Below, one piece after another: positions 1 to 14,300 of a stretch of 64,000 nt of DNA (its first letter is position 1; the number at the start of each line of letters is the position of its first letter). The notes beneath the pieces are model-generated. The model saw nothing but the letters and a program-made list of their open reading frames with translations. It ran no database searches and was not told where the DNA came from. Position numbers and translations under genes: made by a program. The stretch comes from Sinohyriopsis cumingii (taxonomy: Eukaryota; Mollusca; Bivalvia; Unionida; Unionidae): the NCBI GenBank assembly GCA_028554795.2, contig CM068825.1, positions 151,688,053-151,752,052 of the forward strand. The letters run 5' to 3'.

Positions 1-119
1 TCTTGGCTGGCATGATGTTGTCCAGTTCTTGATATGGGATGGGGTACAGGATACTGAACCACATACCTGGTTAATAATTCTGATATGCAAAAATGTAACT
101 GAGGCTCTAGCTCCCAAGT

Positions 120-615
120 AAAATATGTGCTTTCTAACCCTTGTGAACTGATGATGTCTTCATTTCTTAAAATATGTGCTTTCTAACCTTTGTGAACTGA
201 TGATGTATTCATCTCTTAAAATATGTGCTTTCTAACCCTTGTGAACCCTTGTAAACTGATGATGTCTTCAACTCTTAACATATGTGCTTTCTAACCCTTG
301 TGAACCCTTGTAAACTGGTGATGTATTCATCTCTTAAAATATGTGCTTTCTAACCCTTGTGAACCCTTGTAAACTGATGATGTCTTCAACTCTTAACATA
401 TGTGCTTTCTAACCCTTGTGAACCCTTGTAAACTGATGATGTCTTCAACTCTTAAAATATGCGCTTTCTAACCTTTGTGAACTGATGATGTATTCATCTC
501 TTAAAATATGCGCTTTCTAACCCTTGTGAACCCTTGTAAACTGATGATGTCTTCAACTCTTAAAATATGTGCTTTCTAACCCTTGTGAACTGATGATGTA
601 TTCATCTCTTAAAAT
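120..615. repeat. Minisatellite, ~59/71-bp units
   Basis: About nine units contain ATATGTGCTTTCTAACC and TGATGATGTCTTCA. Some units carry an extra TTGTGAACCC module, giving two alternating lengths. Confidence 0.9.
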
Positions 616-619
616 TATA

Positions 620-2220
620 CATCTGTGCCTTCCCCTTTAGTACCCACAGAATTGCTGCCCACTGACTTTTGTCATAATATGTAAGTCTGATTCTGATTCA
701 TTCCAAGAATGACAAGCATAGAAAGCTACACATGTGGGGTGGTTGTCAGTCTGGTCGCGAACATGGTCTAAATCTGTAAGATAAAAAAAGAGCAGACAGT
801 ACATGCAGGTGTAGTGTGGCACGTGTCCTACTTTATGAACTTAGGAATGTTCATGCCGAGCTACACGCTGTGACAATTACCTAAAAAAGTAGGGCATGTA
901 ACCTGTACAGGTAGAGAATTCAAGTATTGCTGTTAACACTTATGAAGTGGGTGTTAAATAATCAAGTCTACCAACAAGTTACTTGTAGGAAGGTCAATTT
1001 TTGACTACCTATACAGGTAAAATCACTGATGTGTCAAAGTAACTTTTAAGTAGATGCTATGTATAAACCATGTATAGAACTTATCTGTATGTATGTGACC
1101 ATGGAGAAAACTACAGTAATATAAATGAGTTCTCCATAGTACACACCATAAATGTACATAAAAAAGACAATGAAGCATCAGTATTGATACCTACAAAGTG
1201 GACACTACAATAGTCATTGTAAGACAATGTTGCCTTTGGAAAAGTCCCAACGATGTTCTATACAGGTAAAATCAGTAACGTATAACATATATGAATATAA
1301 AGTAGATGCTAAGACTAAATAATACAGAATACTTACCTGTATATATTCATGATGATATAGCTGATATTATACAGCAATATTACCTAAGTTTTCTGTGTCA
1401 TTCACCTGACATGCACTACTTAAAACATGTAGGTAGGTACCAAGGGCACCTAAGAGTGTAATGATGGCAAAGAGATAACACTGAAAGTTAGAAACTTTTT
1501 GTAAACAAAAGAAAAAAGAATACCTCCCTTTGAAGATAAAGTCCTCCAACTTGTTGTAAGGAATAAAACTTCTTAAGTGCTTGTATGGATTTTTTGTGAG
1601 GTCTCTCTGTCTGTTGAGAGCATTCACCCTGACATGAGCAGAGGTAATAACTGAAAAATTCACTTCATATAGTGCCAATTCCGATATCAAGGAGAGATAA
1701 CTCTATCTAACTGACACTTAGGTGGGCAGATGAGGTATTATGATTGGGTAATGTTTTGAAGAAGAAACAATGCAAGTCAGTTTACCAAGACCATTTCCAA
1801 CCAGCTCTGAATTTGACATGTGCACCACTACATACTTGCTGACAATAAAGATATTAATTTTCCAGATATTTTGGTCAATGATAGTATATGTATCAATAGG
1901 GTTCAAAGGCACATCAGCACAATACTGGCTACATGGTACCATTTAAAAATGTAAAGATAAAGAATTGAAAGATAAATCTTCAAAATAATGTAAAAATATA
2001 GTACTACAAGATAAAAAATAAAAGATAAAGACATTAAAAATCAGTAAAAAGCATATTAAATACCGTTTACAGATTTTAACATAAAAGCTAAAGGTACACA
2101 TTATAAAATATTGCATTATAAACCCTTTTTCAAATATATCCTCATTATAATTTATTAATAGACACTATCGTACATCATATCAAATATATGTCTTAGTAGA
2201 CGCTATCCAAAATCTCCTAT
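620..2220. other. Intronic or 3' sequence without a recognised gene
   Basis: AT-rich, apart from the weak exon candidate at 1524-1628. Frames at 637-822, 1367-1690 and 1718-1942 show no domain or codon pattern supporting a gene. Confidence 0.5.
1524..1628 (-). CDS. Possible further exon downstream of the LRR cap
   Basis: This is 105 bp of open frame, phase 0 at both ends, after CATGTCAG and before a weaker GTATTC donor. The 35 codons start GECSQQTERPHKKS and would follow the cap directly. There is no recognisable domain. A second frame is also open here, so this is a weak splice-based guess. Confidence 0.3.
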
Positions 2221-2228
2221 TGTCTTAC

Positions 2229-2363
2229 CCCATCAACGATCTCCAGCGTTGAGATTAAATCCTGAACTGCTGATATATAGTGTGGCATTGGTCCATCTTG
2301 GGCACAAAAAGGGTTCCCAGAAATGAACAACTCTACCAATTCTTCGAGTTTTTCCAATGCACA
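2229..2363 (-). CDS. LRR gene exon with LRR C-terminal cap
   Basis: This 135-bp exon, phase 0 at both ends, has a GTCTTTTCAG acceptor and a GTAAGA donor. It begins CALEKLEELVELFISGNPFC and continues to ISAVQDLISTLEIVDG. The NPFC followed by a helical segment ending LEIVDG is the usual cap that closes SDS22-like LRR arrays (NPxC..Y..xxLxxLxxLDG). It is separated from the previous exon by about 22 kb of satellite, LINE and MITE DNA, but phase and LRR register fit. Confidence 0.75.
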
Positions 2364-5300
2364 CTGAAAAGACAATATAAGAAATTAAAAGTATAGGAAG
2401 ATTCATACTCACATAAATCTAACTGAAATTCATTTTCTATAGCAAATGACAAATATTTTGATTAAATATGAGTTGGCTTTGTTTGTTTTTAGCTGCTTTT
2501 AACAGCACTTTAAAGGCAATATTGGCAATATCATGCTGAGAAAATGGGAGCTAAATGCCGTTCCCAATGACACACATAGGCAGTAAACCTGGGCTAGACT
2601 GGGGGGAGGTATTATATATACTCACTTATAAACTGAGTCAAACTGCAAACTGCACAGACCTAGATCTGCTGTCACATACAATGCTGGGAGTAATCAGTAC
2701 AACAAACGTGTACCCTGATCTGCAGGTGCATTATGATATGGCAGATCAGGATTATTGTTGTTTGCAGTTTGACTCGACCTATAAGCAAGTACATATAGTA
2801 CTGAATCCATTACCATTACATTACAAGCATGATACCCTACCAACCAGCTTCTATGGTTCCCTTAACATGAGTTGGTCATTAGGCAAACAATAAAGAGGTG
2901 GCAATGTAACAAGGGATCAGAGAAATTTATTTACAGTTGAACTCACATTAAACATTACATAGGCACACAGTATTTGTTCCTGTATATTACCACCTTATTG
3001 TAATATACCTCTGTATAAAGTGATCCCATTTTTAAGTCAGGTATGGTCATGCATTCCAATTATTTATTGGTAACACTATGCATAACATACCTCAATATAA
3101 GGTGATCCCATTTTTATGTCAAGTATGTTCATGCATTCTGATTATTTAATGGGAACACTGTGTATAAAATACCTCAATATAAAATGATCCCTTTTTAAGT
3201 CAAGTATGATCATGGTTCCCAACTATTTAATAGTAATACTATACATAAAATGCCCCAATATAAGGTCACCTCATCTATCAGGTAGTCAACTTTTATGGAT
3301 CCCAGAAACAGCAATATAGAGAAAATAATAAATGACACATATCATCCAGTTGCAAACAGCAATATAAAGAGAATAACAAAATGACACACATCATCCAGTT
3401 GCAAACAAACAATAGAGAGAGAATAACAAATAACACACATCATCCAGTTGCAAACAGTAATATAAAGAGAATAACAAAATGACACGCATCATCTAGTTGC
3501 AAACAGCGTAATCGAGATCATAAAAAGCTGGCAGATAAGAGTGAATGTTGTGTGGTCTAATGTTTTTTTCTAAGGGTGGATGTTGTTTGCTCTCAAGGCT
3601 TTTTTTCTAAGGGTGGATGTTGTTTGGTTTCAATTTTATTTTTTTTCACACTGACAATTTTATGTCATTGCTTCCATTGCAATCACCTAAGGTCAAAATA
3701 CATGCAGATTCTCTATGTTACATTCCATTTTATCAATCACATGGATAATTATGTCCTTATGACTTCTGTTTAGAAACAGATCTGTTTAACACATTAACCC
3801 CTAGCTACAACTTTATGGGGCAGGAGGTAGTAGCCTACTGCCGAGCTCTCTAGCGTTATGGTCATGCATGATACAATAAAGTGGGTGGTATTATAGAAAG
3901 GTAGACAGATGTAGCTCTATAATGATACCAAATAATCTGGAATATCTAGTTGCACTACAAAATACAGATAGAAAAACCTCGTTTTTTGGACCTGACTTTT
4001 TTTAACCCAAAATTCGCCCGTGGTCGGAATCCCATTTTGTGTCCGGATTTTATACTTTTTGGTCTCAGATCTAAGGCAAACTGGTATGAACTTAAAACAG
4101 ACAGATGAGCCTTTGCAAAAAGTAGGATAAGATGGGCATTAGGAATAAAGAGTGGTCTCCATACAAAAATAATGGCTCCATTTAGCAAAAAACAAAAAAA
4201 AAACAAAAGGAAAAAAGGCCAACTTTAACCCTTCTGCTCATGTGCCAGTCAAACAGCCAACTAAAATTGATGTTTCTAACACCACTAGGCAGTATGTTAT
4301 TGAAAGATGACCGGGGATTTGGTGTTTTCAAGGCTATTCAGAAATAGCTTTCAAAAGGTGTTTCCTACTCGATTTTCAGGCAAAAATGACAAAAAACTCC
4401 AGGGGTTAATGTGTTAAACAGTCCATTTTGATGACGTCACAAAATTTTAATATTCCTTGCGTATTTAATCACTTGTGCATTGACATTGCACATAAATTAC
4501 AAATTTAGCCATTCCTTGACGATTTGTAAAAACATTAAAAAAATCTTCTTAACACATTAACGCCTAATGACGACTTTACGGGGCAGGAGGTAGTAGCCTA
4601 CTGCCGAGCTCTCTAGCGTCAAGGTCATGCATGATACACTAAAGTGGGTGGTATTAAAGAAAGGTAGACAGATGTAGCTCTACAATGATACCAAATAATC
4701 TGGAATATCTAGTTGCACTACAAGTTACAGATATAAAACCTCATTTTTTGGACCCAACTTCTTTTTTACCCAAAATTCGCCCGTGGTCGGAATCCCATTT
4801 TGTGTCTGGATTTTAGACTTTTTGGCCTCAGATCTAAGGCAAACTGGTATGAACTGCAAACAGACAGATGAGTCTTCGCAAAAAGTAGGACTTTTATCCA
4901 TCTGCTCATGCGCGATTCAAATAGTCAATGAAAATTGACGTTTCTAACACCACTAGGCAGTATGTTATTGAAAGATGACCGGGGATTTGGTGTTTTCAAA
5001 ACTATTCAGAAATAGCTTTCAAAATGTATTTCCTACTCGATTTCCAGGCAAAAATTACAAAAAGCTCCAGGGGTTAATGTGTTAATCTACTATGTAATAG
5101 ATCATGTTATTTGATATTACGATGCACATAATTATATTATTTGATATTACGAACATACAATTATGTTATTTGATATTATGATGCACATAATCATGTTATT
5201 TGATATTATGATACACATAATCATGTTATTTGATATGAGCACATAATCATGTGATCTGACATTATAATGCACATAATCATGTTATTTGATATTATGATGC

Positions 5301-8300
5301 ACATAATTATGTTATTTGATATTCTGATACACATAATCATGTTATTTGCTATTATGATACACATAATCATGTTATTTGATATTATGATACACATAATCAT
5401 GTTATTTGATATTATGATACACATAATCATGTTATTTGATATTATGATACACATAATCTTGTTATTTGATATTATTATACAGTCAAACATGTTATTAATA
5501 TTATGATACACATAATCATGTTATTTGATATTATGATGCACATAATTATGTTATTTGATATTCTGATACACATAATCATGTTATTTGCTATTATGATACA
5601 CATAATCATGTTATTTGATATTATGATGCACATAATTATGTTATTTGATATTCTGATACACATAATCATGTTATTTGCTATTATGATACACATAATCATG
5701 TTATTTGATATTATGATGCACATAATTATGTTATTTGATATTCTGATACACATAATCATGTTATTTGCTATTATGATACACATAATCATGTTATTTGATA
5801 TTATGATGCACATAATGATGTTATTTGATATTATGATACACATAATGATGTTATTTGATATTATGATACACATAATCATGTGATTTGATATTATGATACA
5901 CATAATGATGTAATTTGATATTATGATACACATAATGATGTAATTTGATATTATGATACACTTAATGATGTTATTTGATATTATGAGACACATAATGGTG
6001 TTATTTGATATTATGATATACATAATGGTGTTATTTGATATTATGATACACACAATGATGTTATTTGATATTATGATACATGTAATCATGTTATTTGATA
6101 TTATGATACACATAATGATGTTATTTGATATTATGATACACGTAATCATGTTATTACACTACGCTACTAAGATCATGGAAAGTTCCAGCTGCAAAGAGCT
6201 CTTTGAGATTACTAACAAGCTAATGTCAAAGAACAAATCAACACCACTTCCAACTACCTTCTCTCCAGTCGTCCTTCCAGACATGTTTGCAAATTTCTTC
6301 CGTGACAAAGTACAAACCATCAGAGATAAGCTTGACATCACAATTTCAACTGGCTTGTCATCACCATACAGTTGGGATACAGAATTTGAGTGGCAACCAT
6401 TAGCAGCATTTGAACCTGCCTGTATGGATTTTGTACGTACAATCATGATGAAGAATGCACCAAAATCATGTGAACTTGATCCAATTCCAACATCACTGCT
6501 GCTTGAGAGCTTAGATCCAGCATTGCCTTCACTAAATGATGTTATTAATACCTCTCTCTCATCCGGGGAATTCCCATCCTTTTTCAAAACTGCCATTGTA
6601 AAGCCTCTGCTGAAGAAACCAACACTAGACCATAACGATTTAAAGAACTACTGCCCAGTTTCTAATCTCCCATTCATATAAAAAATCTTAGAAAAGGTTG
6701 TTCTATCCCAGCTTGTATCTCATCTAAATTCAAACAGTCTTTTTAGCAATGTACAATCTGCATATCGCCCTTGCCACAGTACTGAAACTACTCTTCTAAA
6801 AGTAGTTAATGACATTCTCTCTGCATTGGATAGCGGAAAGATTACAGTCCTCACCCTCCTTGATTTGTCTGCAGCATTAGACACAATAGACCATGATATA
6901 TTACTTCACCGTCTCCAGCATGTATTTGGCATTCATGATACAGCCTTACTGTGGTTCAAGTCCTACTTGGTCAACAGGAAACAAATTGTATCTGCAAATG
7001 GAATACACTCCAGCCCAGTTGATCTATGTTGTGGTGTTCCACAGGGTTCTGTTCTTGGACCTGTTCTCTTCATTCTGTACACTCAGCCGCTCTCAAGTGT
7101 CATAGATCATTATCCAGTGTCTCACCAATTGTACGCTGATGAAACCCAAATATACAAATCTAGCCACCCATCTGAAGTTGATGCTACTGTCCAAGGTGTA
7201 GAGAGGTGCATTTCTGATGTGAAATCATGGATGACATGTAACAAGCTGCAGATGAATGATGATAAAACTGAGGCCATTCTGATCACAACACAAAGACTTT
7301 CTCATTCACATCCTTTACCTCAAACAATAAATATCAGCAATGCCAACATTAAATTCACACAATTAGTACGAAACCTAGGTATAACCCTGGAGAGTACTCT
7401 CACATTGCATCAACATGTCATGAACATATGCAAGGCTGCATATCTTGAGCTGAGACGCATCAGCTCAATTCGCAAATATCTTTCAGTTGATGCCACTAAA
7501 ACACTTGTGTGTTCATTAGTACTTTCAAGACTAGACTATTGTAACTCAATTCTGTCTGGTTCATCTCAATATCTACTCCAGAAACTTCAAAAAGTTCAAA
7601 ACACAGCTACTTGGATCATACTTAGAGTACCACGATCAGAGCACACCTCGCTGCTGCTCTGTGCCCTACACTGGCTATCCATTTGATCCAGAATCAAACA
7701 CAAAATTTATTCTCTGTGTTACGTTTCACTGTCGGACTCTAGTCCAACATACCTATCTGATCTCACCCATGTGTACACACCAGCAAGATACTTATGCTCC
7801 TCTTCTGACAATCATATACTCATTATTCCCACTATGAAAACAAAGTCATATGGACAGCATTCTTTTGCATACCAAGGCCCAGCAACGTGGAATGAATTGC
7901 CTACTGAACTAAGACACAAAGACACAGTGATCACATTCAAGAGGGCTCTCAAAACTCACGTGTTTCGACTGAAAGAACAAATTTAAAGACCTAATAATGT
8001 TTCCTACCTGAAATATTCTCAGCATGATTTTTATTTTATAATGTTTTTCTAATTTCATGGTGTTTGTTTTTGTAATAATATTATTATATGTTTTTTATCT
8101 TAGAGTTGTTGTCTAATGTTGTAAAGTGCTTAGAGCTTCTAAAGATTAGGCGCTATACAAAGACCTCATTATTATTATTATTATTTGATATTATGATACA
8201 CATAATCATGTTATTTGATATTATGAGGCACATAATCATATTATTTGATATTATGATACACATAATCTTGTTATGTGATATTATTATACAGTTAATCATG

Positions 8301-11300
8301 TTATTTGATATTATGATACATTTAATCTTATTTGATATTATGAGCACATAATCATGTTATTTGATATTATGATAAAGATAATTATGTTCATTGATATAAT
8401 GATAAACATAATGATATTATTTGATATCATGATACACATAATCATGTTATTTGATATCATAATGCACATAATCATGCGATTTAATATTATGATACACATA
8501 ATCATGTTATTTGATATTATGATACACATAATCATGTTATTTGATATTATGATACACATAATCATGTTATTTGATATTATAATGCACATAATCATGTTAT
8601 TTAATATTATGATACACATAATCATGTTATTTGATATTATGATATACATAATCATGTGATCTGATATTATAATGCACATAATCATGTTATTTGACATTAT
8701 GATATACATAATCATGTTATTTAATATTACAATGCACATAATCATGTTATTTGATATTATGATACACATAATCATGTTATTTGATATTATGATGCACATA
8801 ATCATGTTATTTGATATTATAATGCACATAATCATGTTATTCAATATTATGATACACATAATCATGTTATTTGATATTATGATACACATAATCATGTTAT
8901 TTGATATTATGATACACATAATCATGTTATTTGATATTATGATACACATAATCATGTTATTTGATATTATGATACACCTAATCATGTTTTTGATATTATG
9001 ATACACCTAATCATGTTATTTGATATTATGATACACATAATCATGTTATTTGACATTATGATACACATAATGACGTTATTTGATATTATGATGCACATAA
9101 TGATATTATTTGATATTATGATACACATAATCATGTTATTTGATATTATGATACACATAATCATGTTATTTGATATTATGATACACATAATCTTGTTATT
9201 TGATATTATGAGCACATAATCATGTTATTTGATTTGATGATACAGATAATTATGTTAATTGATATTATGATACACATAATCATGTTATTTGATATTATGA
9301 TACACATAATCATGTTATTTGATATTATGAACACACAATTATGTTGTTTGATATCATGAACACACGATCATGTTATTTGATATTATGGTACATATAATTA
9401 TGTTATTTTATATTAGGATACACATAATCTTGTTGTTTGATATTATGATGCACATAATCCTGTGACTTCATATTATGATATACATAATCAAGTTATTTGA
9501 TATTATGATACACATGATGTTGTTATTTGATATTATCATACACATAATCATGTTATTTGATATTATAATGCACATAATCATGTTATTTGATATTATGATA
9601 CACATGATCATGTTATTGAATATTATGATACACATAATCTTGTTATTTGATATTATGATACACATAATCATGTTATTTGATATTACGATGCACATAATCA
9701 TGTTATTTGATACGGTGATACATGTAACAAATCATGTTATCTGATATTCAGTGCACATAATCATGTTATTTGATATTATAATGCACATAATCATGTTATT
9801 TGATATTATGAACACACATTTATGTTGTTTTATATCATGAACACACGATCATGTTATCTGATATTATGATACACATAATCATGTTATTTGATATTATGAT
9901 ACACATGATCATGTTATTGGATATTATGATACACATAATCTTGTTATTTTATATTATGATACACATAATCATGTTTTTTGATATAATGAGCACATAATCA
10001 TGTTATTTGCTATTATGATGCACATAATTATGTTATTTGATATTATGAACACATAATTATATTATTTGATATTATGATACACATAAGGAGGTTATTTGTT
10101 ATTATGAAAACATAATTAGGTTATCTGATATTATGAACACATGAACACATAATCATGTTATTTGCTATTATGATGCACATAATCATGTTATTTGCTATTA
10201 TGATGCACATACTTATGTTATTTGACAGTATGAACACATAATCATGTCATTTGATATTTTGATACACATAATCATGCTATTTGATATTATGATACACATA
10301 ATCATGTTATTGGTTATTATGAACACATAATTAGGTTATCTGATATTATGAACACATGAACACATAATCATGTTATTTGATATTATGATGCACATAATCA
10401 TGTTATTTGATATTATGATGCACATAATCATGTTATTTGATATTACAATGGACATAATCATGTTATTTGATATTATGATGCACATAATCATGTTATTTGA
10501 TATTATGATGCACATAATCATGTTATTTGATATTATGATACACATAATCATGTTATTTGATATTATGATACACATAATCATGTTATTTGATATTATGATG
10601 CACATAATCATGTTATTTGATATTATGATACACATAATCATGTTATTTGATATTATGATGCACATAATCATGTTATTTGATATTATGATACACATAATCA
10701 TGTTATTTGATATTATGATACACATAATCATGTTATTTGATATTATGATGCACATAATCATGTTATTTGATATTACAATGGACATAATCATGTTATTTGA
10801 TATTATGATGCACATAATCATGTTATTTGCTATTATGATGCACATAATCATGTTATTTGATATTATGATGCACATAATCATGTTATTTAATATTATGATA
10901 CACATAATCATGTTATTTAATATTATGATACACATAATCATGTTATTTTGATATTATGATACAGGTAATCATATTATTTGATATTACAATGGACATAATC
11001 ATGTTATTTGATATTATGATACACATAATCATGTTATTTGATATTATGATGCACATAATCATGTTATTTGATATTACAATGGACATAATCATGTTATTTG
11101 ATAGTATGATGCACATAATCATGTTATTTGATATTACAATGGACATAATCATGTTATTTGATATTATGATGCACATAATCATGTTATTTAATATTATGAG
11201 ACACATAATGATATTATTTGATATTGTGATACACATAATCATGTTATTTGATATTATGATACAGGTAATCATATTATTTGATATTACAATGGACATAATC

Positions 11301-14300
11301 ATGTTATTTGATATTATGATGCACATAATCATGTTATTTGATATTATGATGTACATAATCATGTTATTTGATATTATGATACACATAATCATGTTATTTG
11401 ATATTATGATACACATAATCATGTTATTTGATATTACAATGGACATAATCATGTTATTTGATATTACAATGCACATAATCATGTTATTTGATATTACAAT
11501 GCACATAATCATGCGATTTGATATTATGAGACACATAATCATGTTATTTGATATTATGAGACACATAATGATATTATTTGATATTGTGATACACATAATG
11601 GTGTTATTTGATATTATGATACACATAATCATGTTATTTGATATTATGATGCACATAATCATGTTATTTGATATTACAATGGACATAATCATGTTATTTG
11701 ATATTACAATGCACATAATCATGTTATTTGATATTACAATGCACATAATCATGCGATTTAATATTATGATACACATAATCATGTTATTTGATATTATGAG
11801 ACACATAATGATATTATTTGATATTGTGATACACATAATCATGTTATTTGATATTATGATACAGGTAATCATATTATTTGATAATGTTATTTGATATTAT
11901 GATGCACATAATCATGTTATTTGATATTATGATATACATAATCATGTTATTTGATATTATGATACACATAATCATGTTATTTGATATTATGATGCACATA
12001 ATCATGTTATTTGATATTACAATGGACATAATCAGGTTATTTGATATTATGATGCACATAATCATGTTATTTGCTATTATGATGCACATAATCATGTTAT
12101 TTGATATTATGATGCACATAATCATGTTATTTAATATTATGATACACATAATCATGTTATTTAATTTTATGATACACATAATCATGTTATTTGATATTAT
12201 GAGACACATAATGATATTATTTGATATTGTGATACACATAATCATGTTATTTGATATTATGATACAGGTAATCATATTATTTGATATTACAATGGACATA
12301 ATCATGTTATTTGATATTATGATGCACATAATCATGTTATTTGATATTATGATATACATAATCATGTTATTTGATATTATGATACACATAATCATGTTAT
12401 TTGATATTATGATGCACATAATCATGTTATTTGATATTACAATGGACATAATCATGTTATTTGATATTACAATGCACATAATCATGTTATTTGATATTAC
12501 AATGCACATAATCATGCGATTTGATATTATGAGATACATAATCATGTTATTTGATATTATGAGACACATAATGATATTATTTGATATTGTGATACACATA
12601 ATGGTGTTATTTGACATTATGATACACATAATCATGTTATTTGATATTATGATACAGGTAATCATATTATTTGATATTACAATGCACATAATCATGCGAT
12701 TTGATATTATGAGACACAAAATGATATTATTTGATATTATGATATACATAATCATTTGAAGACCAAACTATTCTCAAGTAAAAGACATTATTTGATATTA
12801 ATTACTTTCTTAATTGCTGTAACAGCTGTTTCATTAGCTATTCTGATCTTAGCATCATTATTCCAAAGATATGCACCAAACAAACTGTCCAGAAACCATA
12901 TTTTAATAGTACATAACAATTTTCTAACATCAAGCAGGATTGTTTAAAACAATGGAAAAATCCAAGTTGGAATATAAGCATATGTTGTACCTGTGCTCAA
13001 AAATAAGGTGATTGAAAAAATTAGCATTCAACCTGTAACCAGGCTTCCTGGCCCTCACAGCTTCTTTCTATTTACTGGCTGACATTTTCTGTTTTCTGAG
13101 TCATCACCATATTCTGACCACTCTGTTTTATCAATACAAACACAGTCATGACTTTGCATGTGGAGAGGGCCAAATAGTTTTACTTTCAATACATACCAAT
13201 ATCTTACCAATACAATTCAGTCATGACCTTTCATGTGGTGAGGCCAAATACTACTACTTTCAATGCATACTACATTAAGACTATTTTTCTTTCCCAGAGG
13301 CCATAAGGTTTTCAAGACTCAGGACCATCAGTTTTTTGTATGGTCTCCATCACTTTAATTCCATGGACACATGAAGAAAAGGGGTATGTCACTCTCACCA
13401 AAAAGGATAACTCAATTGGAAGCATGTGTCTAACACAACTAGACCATTGTGAACAAAATCAAATGATAAAACCAGAACTGCAACCAGTATTCCTTATTTA
13501 TAAAACAAGACCATAATAGTATATTATCTGCAGGCAAGGATATAATGCAACCCAGTCATGTCCACTTCAGACCAGCTTTGAATGTGGTAGGCACACCGAT
13601 ACACAAGTTATGTTAATTTTCAACAAAAGACATCTGGGGAAAATTAAAATTTTCATTTGAGAAAAGTAATTATTTTTTATGTCCACACAATTGGGTAAAT
13701 GACAGTACTTATTAATCATGGTCAAATTACATGTACATATATTATATCATTTTTCTGACATCAATCAATAACTAGGTTAGTCTGCCATGTTAATTACATA
13801 TAGTATTATGACCCATTACATCATAGAGTATTATGACCCCATTAGAATATCATGACCCCATTAGAGTATTATGACCCATTAGCGTATTATGACCCATTAC
13901 ATAGAGTATTATGACCCCATTAGAGTATTATGACCCATTACATAGAGTATTATGACCCCATTAGAGTATTATGACCCATTAGAGTATTATGACCCCATTA
14001 GAGTATTATGACCCATTAGAGTATTATGACCCATTAGAGTATTATGACCCCATTAGAGTATTATGACCCATTAGAGTATTATGACCCCATTAGAGTATTA
14101 TGACCCATTAGAGTATTATGACCCATTAGAGTATTATGACCCCATTAGAGTATTATGACCCCATTAGAGTATTATGACCCATTAGAGTATTATGACCCAT
14201 TAGAGTATTATGACCCATTACATAGAGTATTATGACCCCATTAGAGTATTATGACCCCATTAGAGTATTATGACCCATTAGAGTATTATGACCCATTACA

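Larger units (their letters stand above)
6156..8180 (+). mobile_element. 5'-truncated CR1/L2-type LINE inserted in the 30-bp satellite
   Basis: This non-LTR retrotransposon fragment has a reverse-transcriptase frame, a short 3' UTR and an (ATT)n tail. The 3' end includes GGCGCTATACAAA followed by ATT repeats, the usual ending of CR1/L2-like elements. It interrupts the satellite within a monomer: GTTATT lies before 6156, and TTATTTGATATT resumes after the tail. The endonuclease region is absent, as expected from incomplete target-primed reverse transcription. Confidence 0.85.

Noticed and set aside
2555-2893. 112-codon plus-strand frame
   Set aside because: It lies almost wholly within the fold-back MITE arms and their loop.
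5953-6681. Frame joining satellite peptide to the LINE reverse transcriptase
   Set aside because: It crosses the insertion junction at 6155/6156. The fusion is accidental.
5100-12755. Regular 30-bp repeats as a CRISPR array
   Set aside because: Monomers are directly adjacent without unique spacers, and the context is an animal intron.
5221-12759. Long open frames on both strands encoding MIHIIMLFDI- and SNNMIMCII-type repeats
   Set aside because: The 30-bp monomer has no stop in one frame per strand, so any array gives long frames. There is no start context, codon bias or non-repeat sequence.
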